Part shown: in pieces, positions 18,471 through 28,295 of the stretch | How positions within the stretch are numbered: position 1 is the stretch's first letter | Layout: each line of letters starts with the position of its first letter | Assembly: GCA_963663215.1 (NCBI GenBank) | Contig: OY760140.1 | Coordinates: forward strand, 1,364,001-1,428,000 | Reading direction: 5' to 3' | Length of the DNA stretch: 64,000 bases | Source of the DNA: BJGV01 sp003230615 | GTDB lineage: Bacteria; Pseudomonadota; Gammaproteobacteria; Burkholderiales; Nitrosomonadaceae | Notes under the pieces: generated by a model | What the model was told of the DNA's origin: nothing | Databases searched by the model: none | Seen by the model: only the letters and a program-made list of their open reading frames with translations | Made by a program: the position numbers and the translations under genes

Positions 18471-18905
18471 TTAATACCGTTCGGATTCGGGTTTGTCGGT
18501 TGCATAAGAATGGATCGTGTAACGAATATTACGACCTTCCGCTTCCTGGCGTACTACAGCAAAACCAGGTTCTTTCTTCGGACGGTTGACGATGAACGAC
18601 ATAGCCGGGCTTTCCACCCCACGTGTAGCGTTAAACGCGGACACCCGGATATAGTAATTCGAGTACGTTTTACGGCAATCATTTATCTCCGATAAAATCC
18701 CAGCAGGGTCTTTCAGATCAAACATTGGATTACCGAACATTTCCCAATAAGTGTTACGCGGATGCGGGTCATCTGTGTACTCAATACCAACCGCCCAGCC
18801 GTTCTTCAACGCATATTTAATTTGCGCAGAGATTTGCTCATCCGTTAGCGTGGGCAGGAAAGAGAACTGACCTTGCGTGATACGATTTCCCAGGTTAGTC
18901 ATCAT
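18471..18905 (-). CDS. cbbS: RuBisCO small subunit, form IC (red type)
   Basis: 144 residues. The start TQGQFSFLPTLTDEQI, the block GWAVGIEYTDDPHPRNTYWE and the extended C-terminal hairpin (PGFAVVRQEAEGRNIRYTIH) are features of red-type small subunits, which have a longer C-terminus than the green type. The frame is complete. It lies 25 bases after cbbL, so the two were co-transcribed. Two adjacent ATGs make the start ambiguous by one residue. Confidence 0.95.
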   Translation of the reverse strand: MMTNLGNRITQGQFSFLPTLTDEQISAQIKYALKNGWAVGIEYTDDPHPRNTYWEMFGNPMFDLKDPAGILSEINDCRKTYSNYYIRVSAFNATRGVESPAMSFIVNRPKKEPGFAVVRQEAEGRNIRYTIHSYATDKPESERY

Positions 18906-18930
18906 AATTTTTTCTCCTCAGTATTTGTTA

Positions 18931-20388
18931 TTAGACACTGGCCGTAGTAGACGGTACAAAATCGGCAGTATCAGTAGATTCATAATTGAAGGTAATATCC
19001 CCCCATGTATCCAGCGCTTGTTTGAGTGGCGTGCACCACTTAGCAGCGTCTTGTAGAATCTTGGGTCCCTCTCTCATATAATCTCGACCTTCGTTGCGCG
19101 CCAGTACCATCGCTTCTAACGCAACACGATTAGCGACTGCACCAGCCTGTATACCCATGGGATGACCAATTGTGCCACCACCAAATTGAAGTATCACATC
19201 TTCACCTAGATAATGGAGTAGTTGATGCATCTGACCAGCATGTATACCACCTGAAGCAACTGGCATAACATTGTTCAACGAAGCCCAATCTTGTTCAAAG
19301 AAAATACCGTGTTCTAGATTTTGAGGTGAATGTGTCTGAAGCAGAGTATCGTAAAAACCTTTAATCATGAGATGGTCACCCTCGAGCTTGCCAACGACCG
19401 TGCCAGCGTGAATATGATCAACTCCTGCCATCCGCATCCATTTGCAGATCACGCGAAAATTCATGCCGTGATTTTTTTGGCGTGAATAGGTTGAGTTCCC
19501 GGCACGGTGCAAGTGCAAAATCATGTCATTCTTGCGGCACCATTTGGCCATGGATTGAATCTCAGTGTAACCAATCACAAGGTCAATCATAACGATGATT
19601 GAACCAAGAGACTTGGCGAATTCGGCGCGCTCGTACATTTCTTCCATGGTTCCGGCCGTGACGTTTAAATAATGGCCCTTAACTTCGCCAGTAGCGGCGG
19701 AAGCCTTGTTGACCGCTTCCATACAGTACAGAAAACGGTCACGCCAATGCATAAAAGGTTGCGAATTAATGTTCTCGTCATCTTTCATGAAGTCGAGACC
19801 ACCCTTGAGCCCTTCGTACACAACGCGTCCATAATTGCGACCAGAAAGCCCTAGCTTCGGTTTGGTAGTAGCGCCCAACAATGGCCTACCAAATTTATCC
19901 AGGCGTTCGCGTTCAACAACAACACCTGTAGCAGGACCCTGGAAAGTTTTCAGGTATGCGCATGTCTTCCAAACGTAATGCCTTTACAGCTTTAAAACCA
20001 AATACGTTTCCGATGATTGAAGCGGTCAGGTTAGCTATGGAGCCCGACTCGAATAAGTCCAAATCATAGGCTATGTAAGCAAAATACTGGGCTTCATTCT
20101 TTGTACCAGGGCCGGTGTTGGGCACCAGTTCAGAACGATAGGCCTTGGCTCGGTACAGCTCGCAGGCGGTTAGAGGTCAGTCCACACTACAGTCCAGGTT
20201 GCGGTCGAAGACTCACCAGCAATGGCCGCAGCAGCTTCCTCGTGATCTACGCCTGGTTGTGGGGTGATACGGAATAATGCGAGTACATCCGTGTCTTTGG
20301 GAACGTAATCAGAATCCCAGTACCCCATCTGTTTGTAGGGAAGTACTCCAGCTTTATAGCGTGCTTTTCCGCTTAATGCTTCGCTCAT
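18931..20388 (-). pseudogene. cbbL: RuBisCO large subunit, form IC, broken by two deletions
   Basis: Three pieces on two frames together make an almost full red-type CbbL. Piece 1 (20388 to about 20173) covers KARYKAGVLPYKQMGYWDSD to TWTVVWTD, then meets TAA at 20170-20172. Piece 2 (shifted frame) continues LTACELYRAKAYRSELVP to LRLEDMRIP. Piece 3 returns to the first frame at LKTFQGPATGVVVERERLDK and runs to the end with active-site GATTKPKLGLSGRN and GGLDFMKDDEN. Compared with relatives, one base is missing in the WTDR codon region and 11 bases are missing at about 19951-19955, where residues equivalent to VAY should be; the 11-base gap is bounded by a CCTG repeat in the inferred ancestor. 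Net loss is 12 bases. As written no functional enzyme is made. Confidence 0.88.
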
Positions 20389-20546
20389 GTCAGTTCTCTC
20401 CTCTATGGATAGCTAAATAAATAAAGTGACTACAGGACGAATTCTAACTGGAATTATTATAAGCAATAGTCACATGTTTTGATTGTTATGATAAGATTAT
20501 ACTTATGTATAGTTATTACTCAAAATCTATCTAGCTGTAGATATCC
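20389..20546. promoter_or_regulatory. cbbL-cbbR divergent promoter with CbbR-like inverted repeat
   Basis: The 158 bases between the divergent cbbL and cbbR starts contain an inverted repeat ATAAG-N6-CTTAT at 20491-20506, embedded in further TTATG/TTATTA half-site-like sequence. LysR regulators bind such dyads near T-N11-A motifs, usually closer to their own gene, as here. A GGAG-type ribosome site for cbbL lies near 20400. Promoter elements cannot be fixed by eye. Confidence 0.5.
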
Positions 20547-21461
20547 ATGCTGCATCTCACGCTTAGACAACTAAAGGTCTTCCAATCCGTTGCCCGCAAC
20601 CTGAGCTTTTCACGCGCTGCCGAAGAGCTCTATTTGACTCAACCTGCAGTTTCAATGCAAATCAAACAATTGGAAGGAAATATTAGCTTGCCGCTATTCG
20701 ATCAAATAGGCAAGCGAATTTTTCTGACAGATGCGGGAGACGAGCTTTTTCATTATAGTCGCGCAATTACCCAGCAATTAGCTGATATGGAACTTGCGCT
20801 AGATGAGTTGAAAGGATTGGAAAGGGGTAAACTTAGAATCTCTGTAGTGAGCACTGCCAATTACTTCGCCCCGAACTTGTTGGCAAAGTTCTGTCAGCGT
20901 TATAGAGGTATCACTGTGAATCTACATGTTTCCAACCGTGAAAACGTTCTAAAACAACTAGCTGACAACGTAACGGATCTAGCCATCATGGGACAACCGC
21001 CAGATGGTCTGGATATCGCTACCGAATCCTTCATGGAGAACCCACTTGTAGTGATTGCTCCTCCCAATCACCTATTGTGTAAGGTACGCAAGATTCCGGT
21101 AAAAAGATTGGAGCAAGAAACCTTCCTTGTGCGCGAATCCGGCTCCTGTACACGCAGCGCGATGGAGCGCTTTTTCGTAGCACATAAAATAAGTATCCAT
21201 AGGGGCATGGAATCAGATACCAATGAGGCAATCAAGCAGGCAGTTCAGGCAGGAATGGGACTTGGCATTATGTCGCTGCACACCGCAGAGCTAGAGCTAG
21301 AAACAAATCGACTCAAGACTTTAGAAGTACAGGGTTTCCCTATTGTACGTCACTGGCATGTGGTACACCGTAAAAATAAGCGTCTTTCGGGTACAGCGCA
21401 GGCATTCAGGGAATTTTTGCTAAAAGAAGCACCTGCAATAATGACGAGAAGAAAAGCGTAA
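20547..21461 (+). CDS. cbbR: LysR-type regulator of the RuBisCO operon
   Basis: 304 residues. N-terminal winged HTH (LTLRQLKVFQSVARNLSFSR, AAEELYLTQPAVSMQIKQLE) and a C-terminal substrate-binding domain (about residues 90-295; LRISVVSTANYFAPNLLAKF). The sequence and its divergent position from cbbL identify it as CbbR, which activates cbb genes in response to metabolites. The frame is intact although cbbL is not. It converges with the broken outer-membrane factor gene downstream. Confidence 0.92.
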   Translation: MLHLTLRQLKVFQSVARNLSFSRAAEELYLTQPAVSMQIKQLEGNISLPLFDQIGKRIFLTDAGDELFHYSRAITQQLADMELALDELKGLERGKLRISVVSTANYFAPNLLAKFCQRYRGITVNLHVSNRENVLKQLADNVTDLAIMGQPPDGLDIATESFMENPLVVIAPPNHLLCKVRKIPVKRLEQETFLVRESGSCTRSAMERFFVAHKISIHRGMESDTNEAIKQAVQAGMGLGIMSLHTAELELETNRLKTLEVQGFPIVRHWHVVHRKNKRLSGTAQAFREFLLKEAPAIMTRRKA

Positions 21462-21529
21462 TTCTTCAAAAACATTTATTTGAAATGACTCTCAGCTTAG
21501 CAATTTCATGTAGTACAGCCAAGACAAGG

Positions 21530-22993
21530 TCAATTACTAAAAATCTCTAAAAGCCCTAAGGGTGCATGCCCCAATGTTTCAGCCTCCCAACCGCCGCCTA
21601 GTGCCTTAAATAAATCAACGGTTGCTACCAACCGATTCTGACGACTCTGGATAACTGCTAATGCTACATCGTTGTGTGCTCTCTGCGAAACCAATACCTC
21701 AAGGTATCCTGAAAAACCTGATTTATAGCGATTCTCCGCAATTTGTAGTGCTTTTCTCGCCGAGTTCTTACTAGCCTGCAAAGCAGTCTCCTGTTCTGAA
21801 CTTTGGCGTACGTTAACCAATGCATCATTCACTTCTCTGAATGCCGCTCGTATTGAACTCTCGTATGAGGCTAAGGCTTGTTTTTGTTGTGCACTGGCTT
21901 GGTCTAACCGCGCAAGCAGTCTGCCGGCATCAAAAATGGGAAGATTCAAGTGTAAGCCAGCCGTCCATATATCTGCAGCCGATTTAAGTAAGTTACCTAA
22001 CGTTATGCTTTCCCTCCCAAAGCGGGACGTGAGCGTGATGCTCGGGAAGAGCGCTGCTTTGGCAACACCAATGTTGGAAGTCGCCGCGATTATTTGTTCT
22101 TCAGCTTGGCGCACTTCAGGCCGGGCTTCCAGTAGGTTAGAAGGTAAGCCCGCTGGTGGCGTAGGTGGTATTGGTAAGGTTTCGATATCGCCCTATTCCA
22201 GTTTCAGATCAAGCACACCTGTCAGAATAGCCAACTGGTGTTCACTAATGGCGCGCTGACGTGTTAGCTCAGTAATTTCTGCAATCTTATTAGAGTGGAT
22301 CGTTTCGGCTTGGTAAACATCCAGCGCCGAATTAAAGCCTGACTTTAAACGTTGCCTGGTGATTCTCAAACTTTCTTCAAGGTCACGCAAGATACTACGG
22401 GACACGGAGAGTTGCGCATCAAGGCTGCGTAACAGCAAGTAATTAGTCACAACCAGACCAGAAAGTGATAGATAAACAGTATCTCTGGCGTAGTGTGTCG
22501 CCAGCGCCTGTGCACGTGCTGCTTCCTTCGCGCGACGTATCTTCCCCCAAAAATCTAGCTCGTATTCTGCGCCAAGCGAAATATTATAAATTTGACGTAC
22601 AGGATTAAGCCCCGCGAAAACGGGAATCACACTTACTTCTGAGATACGGGAACGTGTAGCGTTTGATTGAAAATAAATAGTCGTAAACAGTGCGGCTCCC
22701 ACCTCTTGTAAATGAGCATCTGCTTCTTCTACTCGCGCTACAGCCAGCTTGATGTCCGTGTTATTTTCTAGCGCTTTAGCTACTAGATCATTCAGCACGG
22801 GGTCTTGATAAAGCTCCCACCAGGTACTCGAAATGGGAGCTGCTATCTGATCTTGTGTAGCTGTAGCATTGTTGGCAATGGCAAACTCCGTCGGAACACC
22901 ACTATCAGGGCGCTTGTAATAAGGACCAACCATACATCCCTGAAGTACGGTAGCCACTATCAATAGATCTAAGCCCCTTAGCTGTGGCCTCAT
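21530..22993 (-). pseudogene. oprM: NodT/OprM-type outer-membrane efflux factor, amber-interrupted
   Basis: A full-length outer-membrane factor split by one in-frame TAG at 22193-22195. The first part has a lipoprotein-like start (LLIVATVLQGC) and the family body STWWELYQDPVLNDLVAKAL. After the TAG, translation continues in the same frame as GDIETLPIPPTPPAGLPSNL, LEARPEVRQAEEQI and the second repeat to the end. The usual residue at the stop is probably Gln (CAG to TAG). It overlaps the end of acrB by four bases, so it was the third gene of acrA-acrB-oprM. Unless TAG is read through, only a 266-residue fragment forms. Confidence 0.85.
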
Positions 22994-25900
22994 TCTGATT
23001 CCTCGGCTAGATTATCAGCAGGTTTCTCTGTGCGTTTACGGGTAAGCCGAACAAAGAATAGAGGAATAAATATAGTGGCAATAAAGGTCGCAAATATCAT
23101 GCCGCCAAATACCCCGGTACCCATTGATTGGCGTGCAGCTGAACCAGCACCAGTGGCGATCACAAGTGGCACAATGCCCAGTACAAAAGTCATTAAGGTC
23201 ATCACAATTGGGCGGAAACGCAAACGTGCGGCCTCGATTGCAGCTTGTACAATGGGTACACCTTCCTTCATTTTCTGGCTCGCAAACTCCACGATTAGAA
23301 TGGCGTTTTTCGCCGCCAGCCCTATCAAGACAATCAAGCCTACTTGGAAGTAAATATCATTGGGCATGCCACGTAATAACACGGCAAATAACGCACCAGT
23401 TAGTGCGAAGGGTACAGCCATAATCACAGCCAGAGGCAGTGCCCAAGTTTCAAACTGTGCAGCTAAAATCAGAAACACCATGATGATGGCAAAGCTAAAA
23501 GCAAAGATCGCCGCTGAACCGGTGCGTTTCTCCTGATAGGCTTGTCCTGTCCAGGAAATTTGGTAATTATCCGGCAAGTTTTTTGCTGCAATCTCTTCCA
23601 CCAGTTTGATAGCTTCACCTGAGCTAACACCTGGTGCTGCACTCCCAAGTATTCTTGCAGAAAGTAAGCCGTTGTATCGTTCTAGCTGCTCAGCACCGAC
23701 TATATCACTTACTTTACTCAGGGCTGATAAAGGCACCATTGCGCCAGATTGCGAGCGCACATATACTCTGCCAAGATCCTCTGGTTTCATGCGGTATTGT
23801 GGTTCTGCCTGCATTTGTACACGATAAGTCCGTCCAGACCGATTGAAATCGTTGACATAGAGTGAGCCCATGGTGCTTTGTAAGGTGACATATATCGGTA
23901 ATCGGAACACCTTGAGAAATTGCCTTAGCTTCATCTACCTCAACAAAAAACTGTGGCACCGTAGGACGGAAAAAAGTATTGATGCTAGATAGACGCGGCT
24001 CCTGATTTAGTGCCTCAATGAAGTTATTGACTACACTGTATAAATGCAAGGGATTCGAATCGCCAAGACTTTGCACATAGGCTTCAAAACCTCCTGAAGT
24101 ACCCAGGCCGCGGATTGCGGGTGGATTAAATGCCACCGCCAAACCATCAGGCTGCATCATGCCGATACCAGTCAGTTTTTTGACAATATCTTCTGCTGTA
24201 GCTGTGCGCTCGGACCAGTCTTTGAACGCAACAAACATGGTTGCTGAGTTAGTTTTATTACCACCACCAATAAGATCAAAACCATTGACTACAAACTGAT
24301 GCGAAACTGCTGGGTCTTGTGCAATAGCAGCACGTACTGCCTCAGCAGTTTTAGTAGTTCGTGCAAGTGTTGCCCCATCAGGTAGAATCGTTGCAGTTAC
24401 TACATACCCTTGGTCTTCAGGCGGCACAAAACTACCAGGAACTATTTTAAGTAAATAGATTGCAATAGCGATGATACTTATAAATACGAATGTACCAATA
24501 ATTGTGTGGCGTAATGTTAGATCAACCGTACGGGTATAGAAATTCCTCAAGTTACTAAACCCATGATTGAATACCCTGAAGGACGTAGACTCGCCATGAG
24601 TTCTTTTCAGCAGGATGGCGCATAGAGCAGGTGTTAGAGTTAGCGCCACCACACTGGAAATGATCACGGCGACAGTCACGGTTACGGCAAACTGGCGATA
24701 TAATTCACCGGCAATGCCTCCAAGAAAAGCTACGGGTGTAAACACTGCACCCAACACCAGTGTCGTTGCAATGATCGCGCGTGAAACTTGTTTCATGGAT
24801 TTGATGGCTGCATTTATTGGTGATAACTTTTCCTCTTCCATCAAGCGCTCAATGTTTTCCAGAACTATAATTGCGTCATCCACTACAGTGCCGAGGGACA
24901 ACACCATAGCAAAAAGCGTTAGAGTATTGATTGAAAAGCCAAATAACCACAAACCGGCGAAGGTACCAATCAAGGAGATGGGAACTGCGATAATTGGAAT
25001 CAGTGTGGCGCGCCAGCTTTGCAGGAAAAGATATACAACTAATACGATCAGCACCATCGCCTCACCAAGAGTTTTGATTACCTCCCAAATTGATGCCTTA
25101 ACGAACCTGCTGGTATCGTAAGGCACTACATAATCCATCCCTTCAGGAAAACGTAGTCTTAACTCATCCATTTTGTCCTTAATAGCATTCGCCGTATCAA
25201 TTGCGTTGGCGCCAGATTGCAAGAAGATTGGAATGCCTGTTCCAGGTTTCCCATTCAGTGTGGTACGCACGTTATAACTTTGCGCGCCCAATTCGATACG
25301 AGCGACATCCTTGAGATAGAGGACGCCGCGCGAACCACTGGCACGAATGACTATGTTGCCGAACTGCTCCGGTTCCAACAATCGGCCTTTGGCTATGACG
25401 GTATACGCTAGTTGTTGATCAGCGGGTGCGGGTTCCTATCCTATCCTGCCGGAGGCATACTGCGCATTTTGTGACCGAATGGCACTGGCAATATCCGACG
25501 TCGTTACCCCTAGTTGCGCCATGCGATCGGGACGTAGCCATATGCGCATGGAATAATCCTGGCCGCCAAAGACTCTTGCATCGCCTACGCCTTTAATACG
25601 TTTTAATTCATCCAGGACGTTAAGCGTTGCGTAGTTGCTTAAATACAATGTGTCATGCTTATCCTCCTTAGAGATCAGCATGATAACTATTAGAATATCG
25701 TTGGAACGTTTTTGTACTACCAAGCCGGTGCGCCGAACATCCTCAGGTAAACGCGGTAGGGCAATATTTACGCGATTACTTACGTTAAAAGTTGCCCGAT
25801 CGATATCTGTACCAATCTCAAACGTTGCGGTAATCGTCAGTGTGCCGCTGGAATCAGCGCTGGAACTAAAATATAGTAGATCTTCAATACCGCTTAACTG

Positions 25901-26101
25901 CTCTTCAATCGGTGCGGCAACTGTTTTAGCCAAGGTTTCGGCGCTTGCCCCAGGATAGGTTGCAGTCACCAGTACAGTGGGCGGCGCAATCTGTGGATAC
26001 TGCGCAATGGGAAGCTGCATCGCTGATGTTAACCCTGCCAGAACGATGATAATGGACAATACCGACGCAAAAATCGGCCGTGTGATGAAAAATCTCGTCA
26101 T
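22990..26101 (-). pseudogene. acrB: RND multidrug efflux pump AcrB type, broken twice
   Basis: The three parts add up to a full RND pump. Part 1 begins FFITRPIFASVLSIIIVLAG and runs to YASGRIG, where an in-frame TAG (25436-25438) stands for the Gln of the family GRIGQEPAPADQQL. Part 2 continues EPAPADQQLAYTVIAKGRLL through the transmembrane aspartates to VPITDI. There a two-base loss in a TA repeat (about 23885-23896) shifts the frame; part 3 resumes VTLQSTMGSLYVNDFNRSGR and runs to the end. The proton relay region (FAMVLSLGTVVDDAIIVLEN) is still recognisable. Upstream acrA is intact. Confidence 0.9.
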
Positions 26102-26112
26102 GATGATTCTAG

Positions 26113-27318
26113 TTACGTCTTTCCGCCAGGGTTGGTCGGCTCGGGTGGCTGCACATGATTCTCGCCTACAAAATGGGGCGACACAGGAGTGCCCGAACGA
26201 AGCTTTATAAGATTGTCGACAATTACTTTGTCACCTGCTTTAAGTCCTTCAAGGATTACCCAATCTTTTCCTATCCAGCTACCAGTCACGACTGGTCGCA
26301 TCACGGCTTCGCTCTTTTCATTTACCACATAAACTGCTCTTCCCAGATCAGATGTAAATACTGCAGTCTGAGGTACAAGGAAAATACCCTCGCGTTCGCC
26401 TGTTGTAACGCGGACACGAACAAACTGTCCCGGTAGCAAGCGCCGTTCAGAATTATCAAATGTTGCGCGTAATTGTTGAGTGCCTAGCGAGGGGTAGATT
26501 TGTCTAGCAGCAAAATTCAGCTCTCCTCTTTGATCGTATTCCGTGCCATCCGGCAGTATTAATGTTACGTTTTGTACGTTCTGTTCACTTAGATATCCAC
26601 CAAGTTTTACCAGTTCATTATCGGAAAGATTAAAACGCACCCAGATTGGTGACAACTGAATAATCGTCGTTAGCAAACTGGAATTGGCTTCCACCAACAC
26701 CTCTTCAGAAAGCAGCCGGCGGCCGGATACCCCTTTCACATGGGCTGTTACAGTTGTATAAGAAAGATTGAGTTTTGCGTCGCGTACACGTACTTCGGCC
26801 TGCTGTAAAGCAGCATTTGCAACCGCATTATCAGAAACCGCATTGTCGTACTCACGTTGACTAATAGACTCCATGACAAGCAATTCTTGTAAACGATTTT
26901 CTTCCCGTCTGGTTTGCTCAATCCGGGCTTTTTGTTCAGCGAGTTGGGCCTTTGCTTGTGCTAGTGCGTTCTGATAAGGAATCGGGTCAATCAAGAACAT
27001 GGGTTGACCTGCTTTAACCGCAGTACCCTCCTCGTACAAGCGTTTGAGTAAAATACCCCCTACACGAGGACGTATTTCAACCTCCTTGGCACCTTCGGTC
27101 TGTGCAACGGCTTCAGCACTAATTGGCACTATGGTAGGCTGAACTTTGATTACGCTGACAGGCATGGTCTTTTTGGGAGCAGAATTGCTGAGTGCTTCCT
27201 GGTCACCATTGCTACAAGCAGCTAGCGCAACACTAATAGCAAGCGTAATGACCATTTTTACGTGAGCACCAGTCGTCAGATTGTAAAAACTGTGTCGGTT
27301 AAAATAACAAAACACCAT
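26113..27318 (-). CDS. acrA: RND efflux periplasmic adaptor (MFP) lipoprotein
   Basis: Up to 401 residues; an ATG at 27255 gives a cleaner lipoprotein signal VITLAISVALAACSNGD, so the first 21 residues may be untranslated. The domains follow AcrA: biotinyl-lipoyl halves (VEIRPRVGGILLKRLYEEGT and later LNLSYTTVTAHVKGVSG), alpha-hairpin, beta-barrel and a C-terminal membrane-proximal domain. It should link the inner-membrane pump to the outer-membrane factor, but both partners are broken here. It is transcribed away from acrR across two palindromes. Confidence 0.92.
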   Translation of the reverse strand: MVFCYFNRHSFYNLTTGAHVKMVITLAISVALAACSNGDQEALSNSAPKKTMPVSVIKVQPTIVPISAEAVAQTEGAKEVEIRPRVGGILLKRLYEEGTAVKAGQPMFLIDPIPYQNALAQAKAQLAEQKARIEQTRREENRLQELLVMESISQREYDNAVSDNAVANAALQQAEVRVRDAKLNLSYTTVTAHVKGVSGRRLLSEEVLVEANSSLLTTIIQLSPIWVRFNLSDNELVKLGGYLSEQNVQNVTLILPDGTEYDQRGELNFAARQIYPSLGTQQLRATFDNSERRLLPGQFVRVRVTTGEREGIFLVPQTAVFTSDLGRAVYVVNEKSEAVMRPVVTGSWIGKDWVILEGLKAGDKVIVDNLIKLRSGTPVSPHFVGENHVQPPEPTNPGGKT

Positions 27319-27355
27319 TGAATTAATTCCATAAATAGGGCTAAAATAACTTGCT

Positions 27356-27371
27356 TACATTCATGAATGTA
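27356..27371. promoter_or_regulatory. palindrome upstream of acrA, likely repressor operator 1
   Basis: Perfect 16-base palindrome TACATTCATGAATGTA. It shares the TACAT / ATGTA arms of AcrR/TtgR-type operators and lies in the acrA promoter region. A binding site for the adjacent TetR repressor is the simplest reading. Confidence 0.6.
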
Positions 27372-27381
27372 TGTAATTATA

Positions 27382-27401
27382 TACATACAATACGGTATGT
27401 A
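27382..27401. promoter_or_regulatory. palindrome upstream of acrR, likely repressor operator 2
   Basis: Seven-base arms TACATAC and GTATGTA around the centre AATACG form a dyad resembling known AcrR operators. It sits between operator 1 and the acrR start, so the repressor could control both directions. Confidence 0.6.
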
Positions 27402-27427
27402 AACAAATATCTGAAGGAGTGTCAGAT

Positions 27428-28060
27428 ATGGTTCGTAAAACTAAAGAAGACGCGGAGCTGACGCGACAAGGTATTATTCGCGCGGCACGTGAGGTATTTT
27501 TGGTTCGCGGTGTTAGCCATACCACCATGGAACATATCGCAATCCAAGCTGGCGTCACACGCGGAGCAATCTATTGGCACTTCAACAACAAAACCGATCT
27601 ATTCCAAGCCATGCGGGAGCAAGTATTCCTGCCATTGATAGATCGCATGGACGATACTTTACTAGTTGAAGATTCTGAGGATCCTATTGCTCGTATAGAA
27701 AACTTTTTATGTAAAACCATACAGATGCTAAATGAAAATACAGAAACTCGTAAAATGTACGAAATCATGATGATCAAATGCGAGTATGTGGGCGAGTTTT
27801 CGGCCGTTTTACGGCAAACTTTATTAACTAGTTCAGGCATAGAAGAAAAAATGCAGCTTGCTTATGAAAGAGCAAAAGAGCAAGGGCAGCTACAACCCTC
27901 ACATGATCCTGCTCAGTTGGCCATTGATACGCAATTATTCTTTGTTGGTCTGTTGCTTATGTGGGTGAGAGACTCGGATGGCAATCATTTTCGAAATCGG
28001 GCAATTGAACTCATCAAAGCTCACATGCGCTTACGCCATCGTAAAAAATACGTTTCCTAA
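27428..28060 (+). CDS. acrR: TetR-family efflux repressor (AcrR/TtgR type)
   Basis: About 210 residues from the ATG at 27428, nine bases after AGGAG; a GTG three codons earlier is less well placed. The N-terminal TetR HTH reads GIIRAAREVFLVRGVSHTTM and IAIQAGVTRGAIYWHFNNKT. The C-terminal ligand domain matches the AcrR_C group (RTLLTSSGIEEKMQLAYERA-like region). It is divergent from acrA-acrB-oprM and should repress it until a toxic ligand binds. It is intact although the pump is broken. Confidence 0.88.
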   Translation: MVRKTKEDAELTRQGIIRAAREVFLVRGVSHTTMEHIAIQAGVTRGAIYWHFNNKTDLFQAMREQVFLPLIDRMDDTLLVEDSEDPIARIENFLCKTIQMLNENTETRKMYEIMMIKCEYVGEFSAVLRQTLLTSSGIEEKMQLAYERAKEQGQLQPSHDPAQLAIDTQLFFVGLLLMWVRDSDGNHFRNRAIELIKAHMRLRHRKKYVS

Positions 28061-28187
28061 ACGAACTATCTAACCCCGTCCACCTCCTACTTCTCCCTAA
28101 CTACCGGCACATGTTCAACAACTTGGCTGGCTATTGGGATATAAATTTAGGTTATACATTAGATATATATACATTACATATACATCT

Positions 28188-28212
28188 ATAGTTGATAAAA
28201 TCAATCAAGTAT
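28188..28212 (+). promoter_or_regulatory. IscR type 1-like box A upstream of iscR
   Basis: A 25-base site beginning ATAGTTGAT and ending AATCAAGTAT fits the layout of the IscR type 1 consensus (ATA-pur/pyr-YYGACT-W-rich-AGTC-..-STAT) with a few mismatches. It begins 108 bases upstream of iscR. Confidence 0.6.
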
Positions 28213-28215
28213 TAT

Positions 28216-28240
28216 ATAGTTGACTAAATTAATCATGTAT
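28216..28240 (+). promoter_or_regulatory. IscR type 1-like box B upstream of iscR
   Basis: A 25-base site beginning ATAGTTGACT and ending AATCATGTAT agrees with the E. coli IscR type 1 consensus at nearly every defined position. It repeats box A with a 28-base period. Holo-IscR normally represses its operon from such sites, so autoregulation of iscR-suf is likely. Confidence 0.7.
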
Positions 28241-28295
28241 TGTCAAGATTGATCATGCCATATTCTTAAAACTTTATCTAATAAGGAGACGTTTT

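Noticed and set aside
18931..20388. Programmed frameshifting as an explanation of the cbbL breaks
   Set aside because: No slippery heptamer or stem was seen at the joints, the first frame meets TAA at once, and 11 bases with conserved residues are missing, which frameshifting cannot restore.
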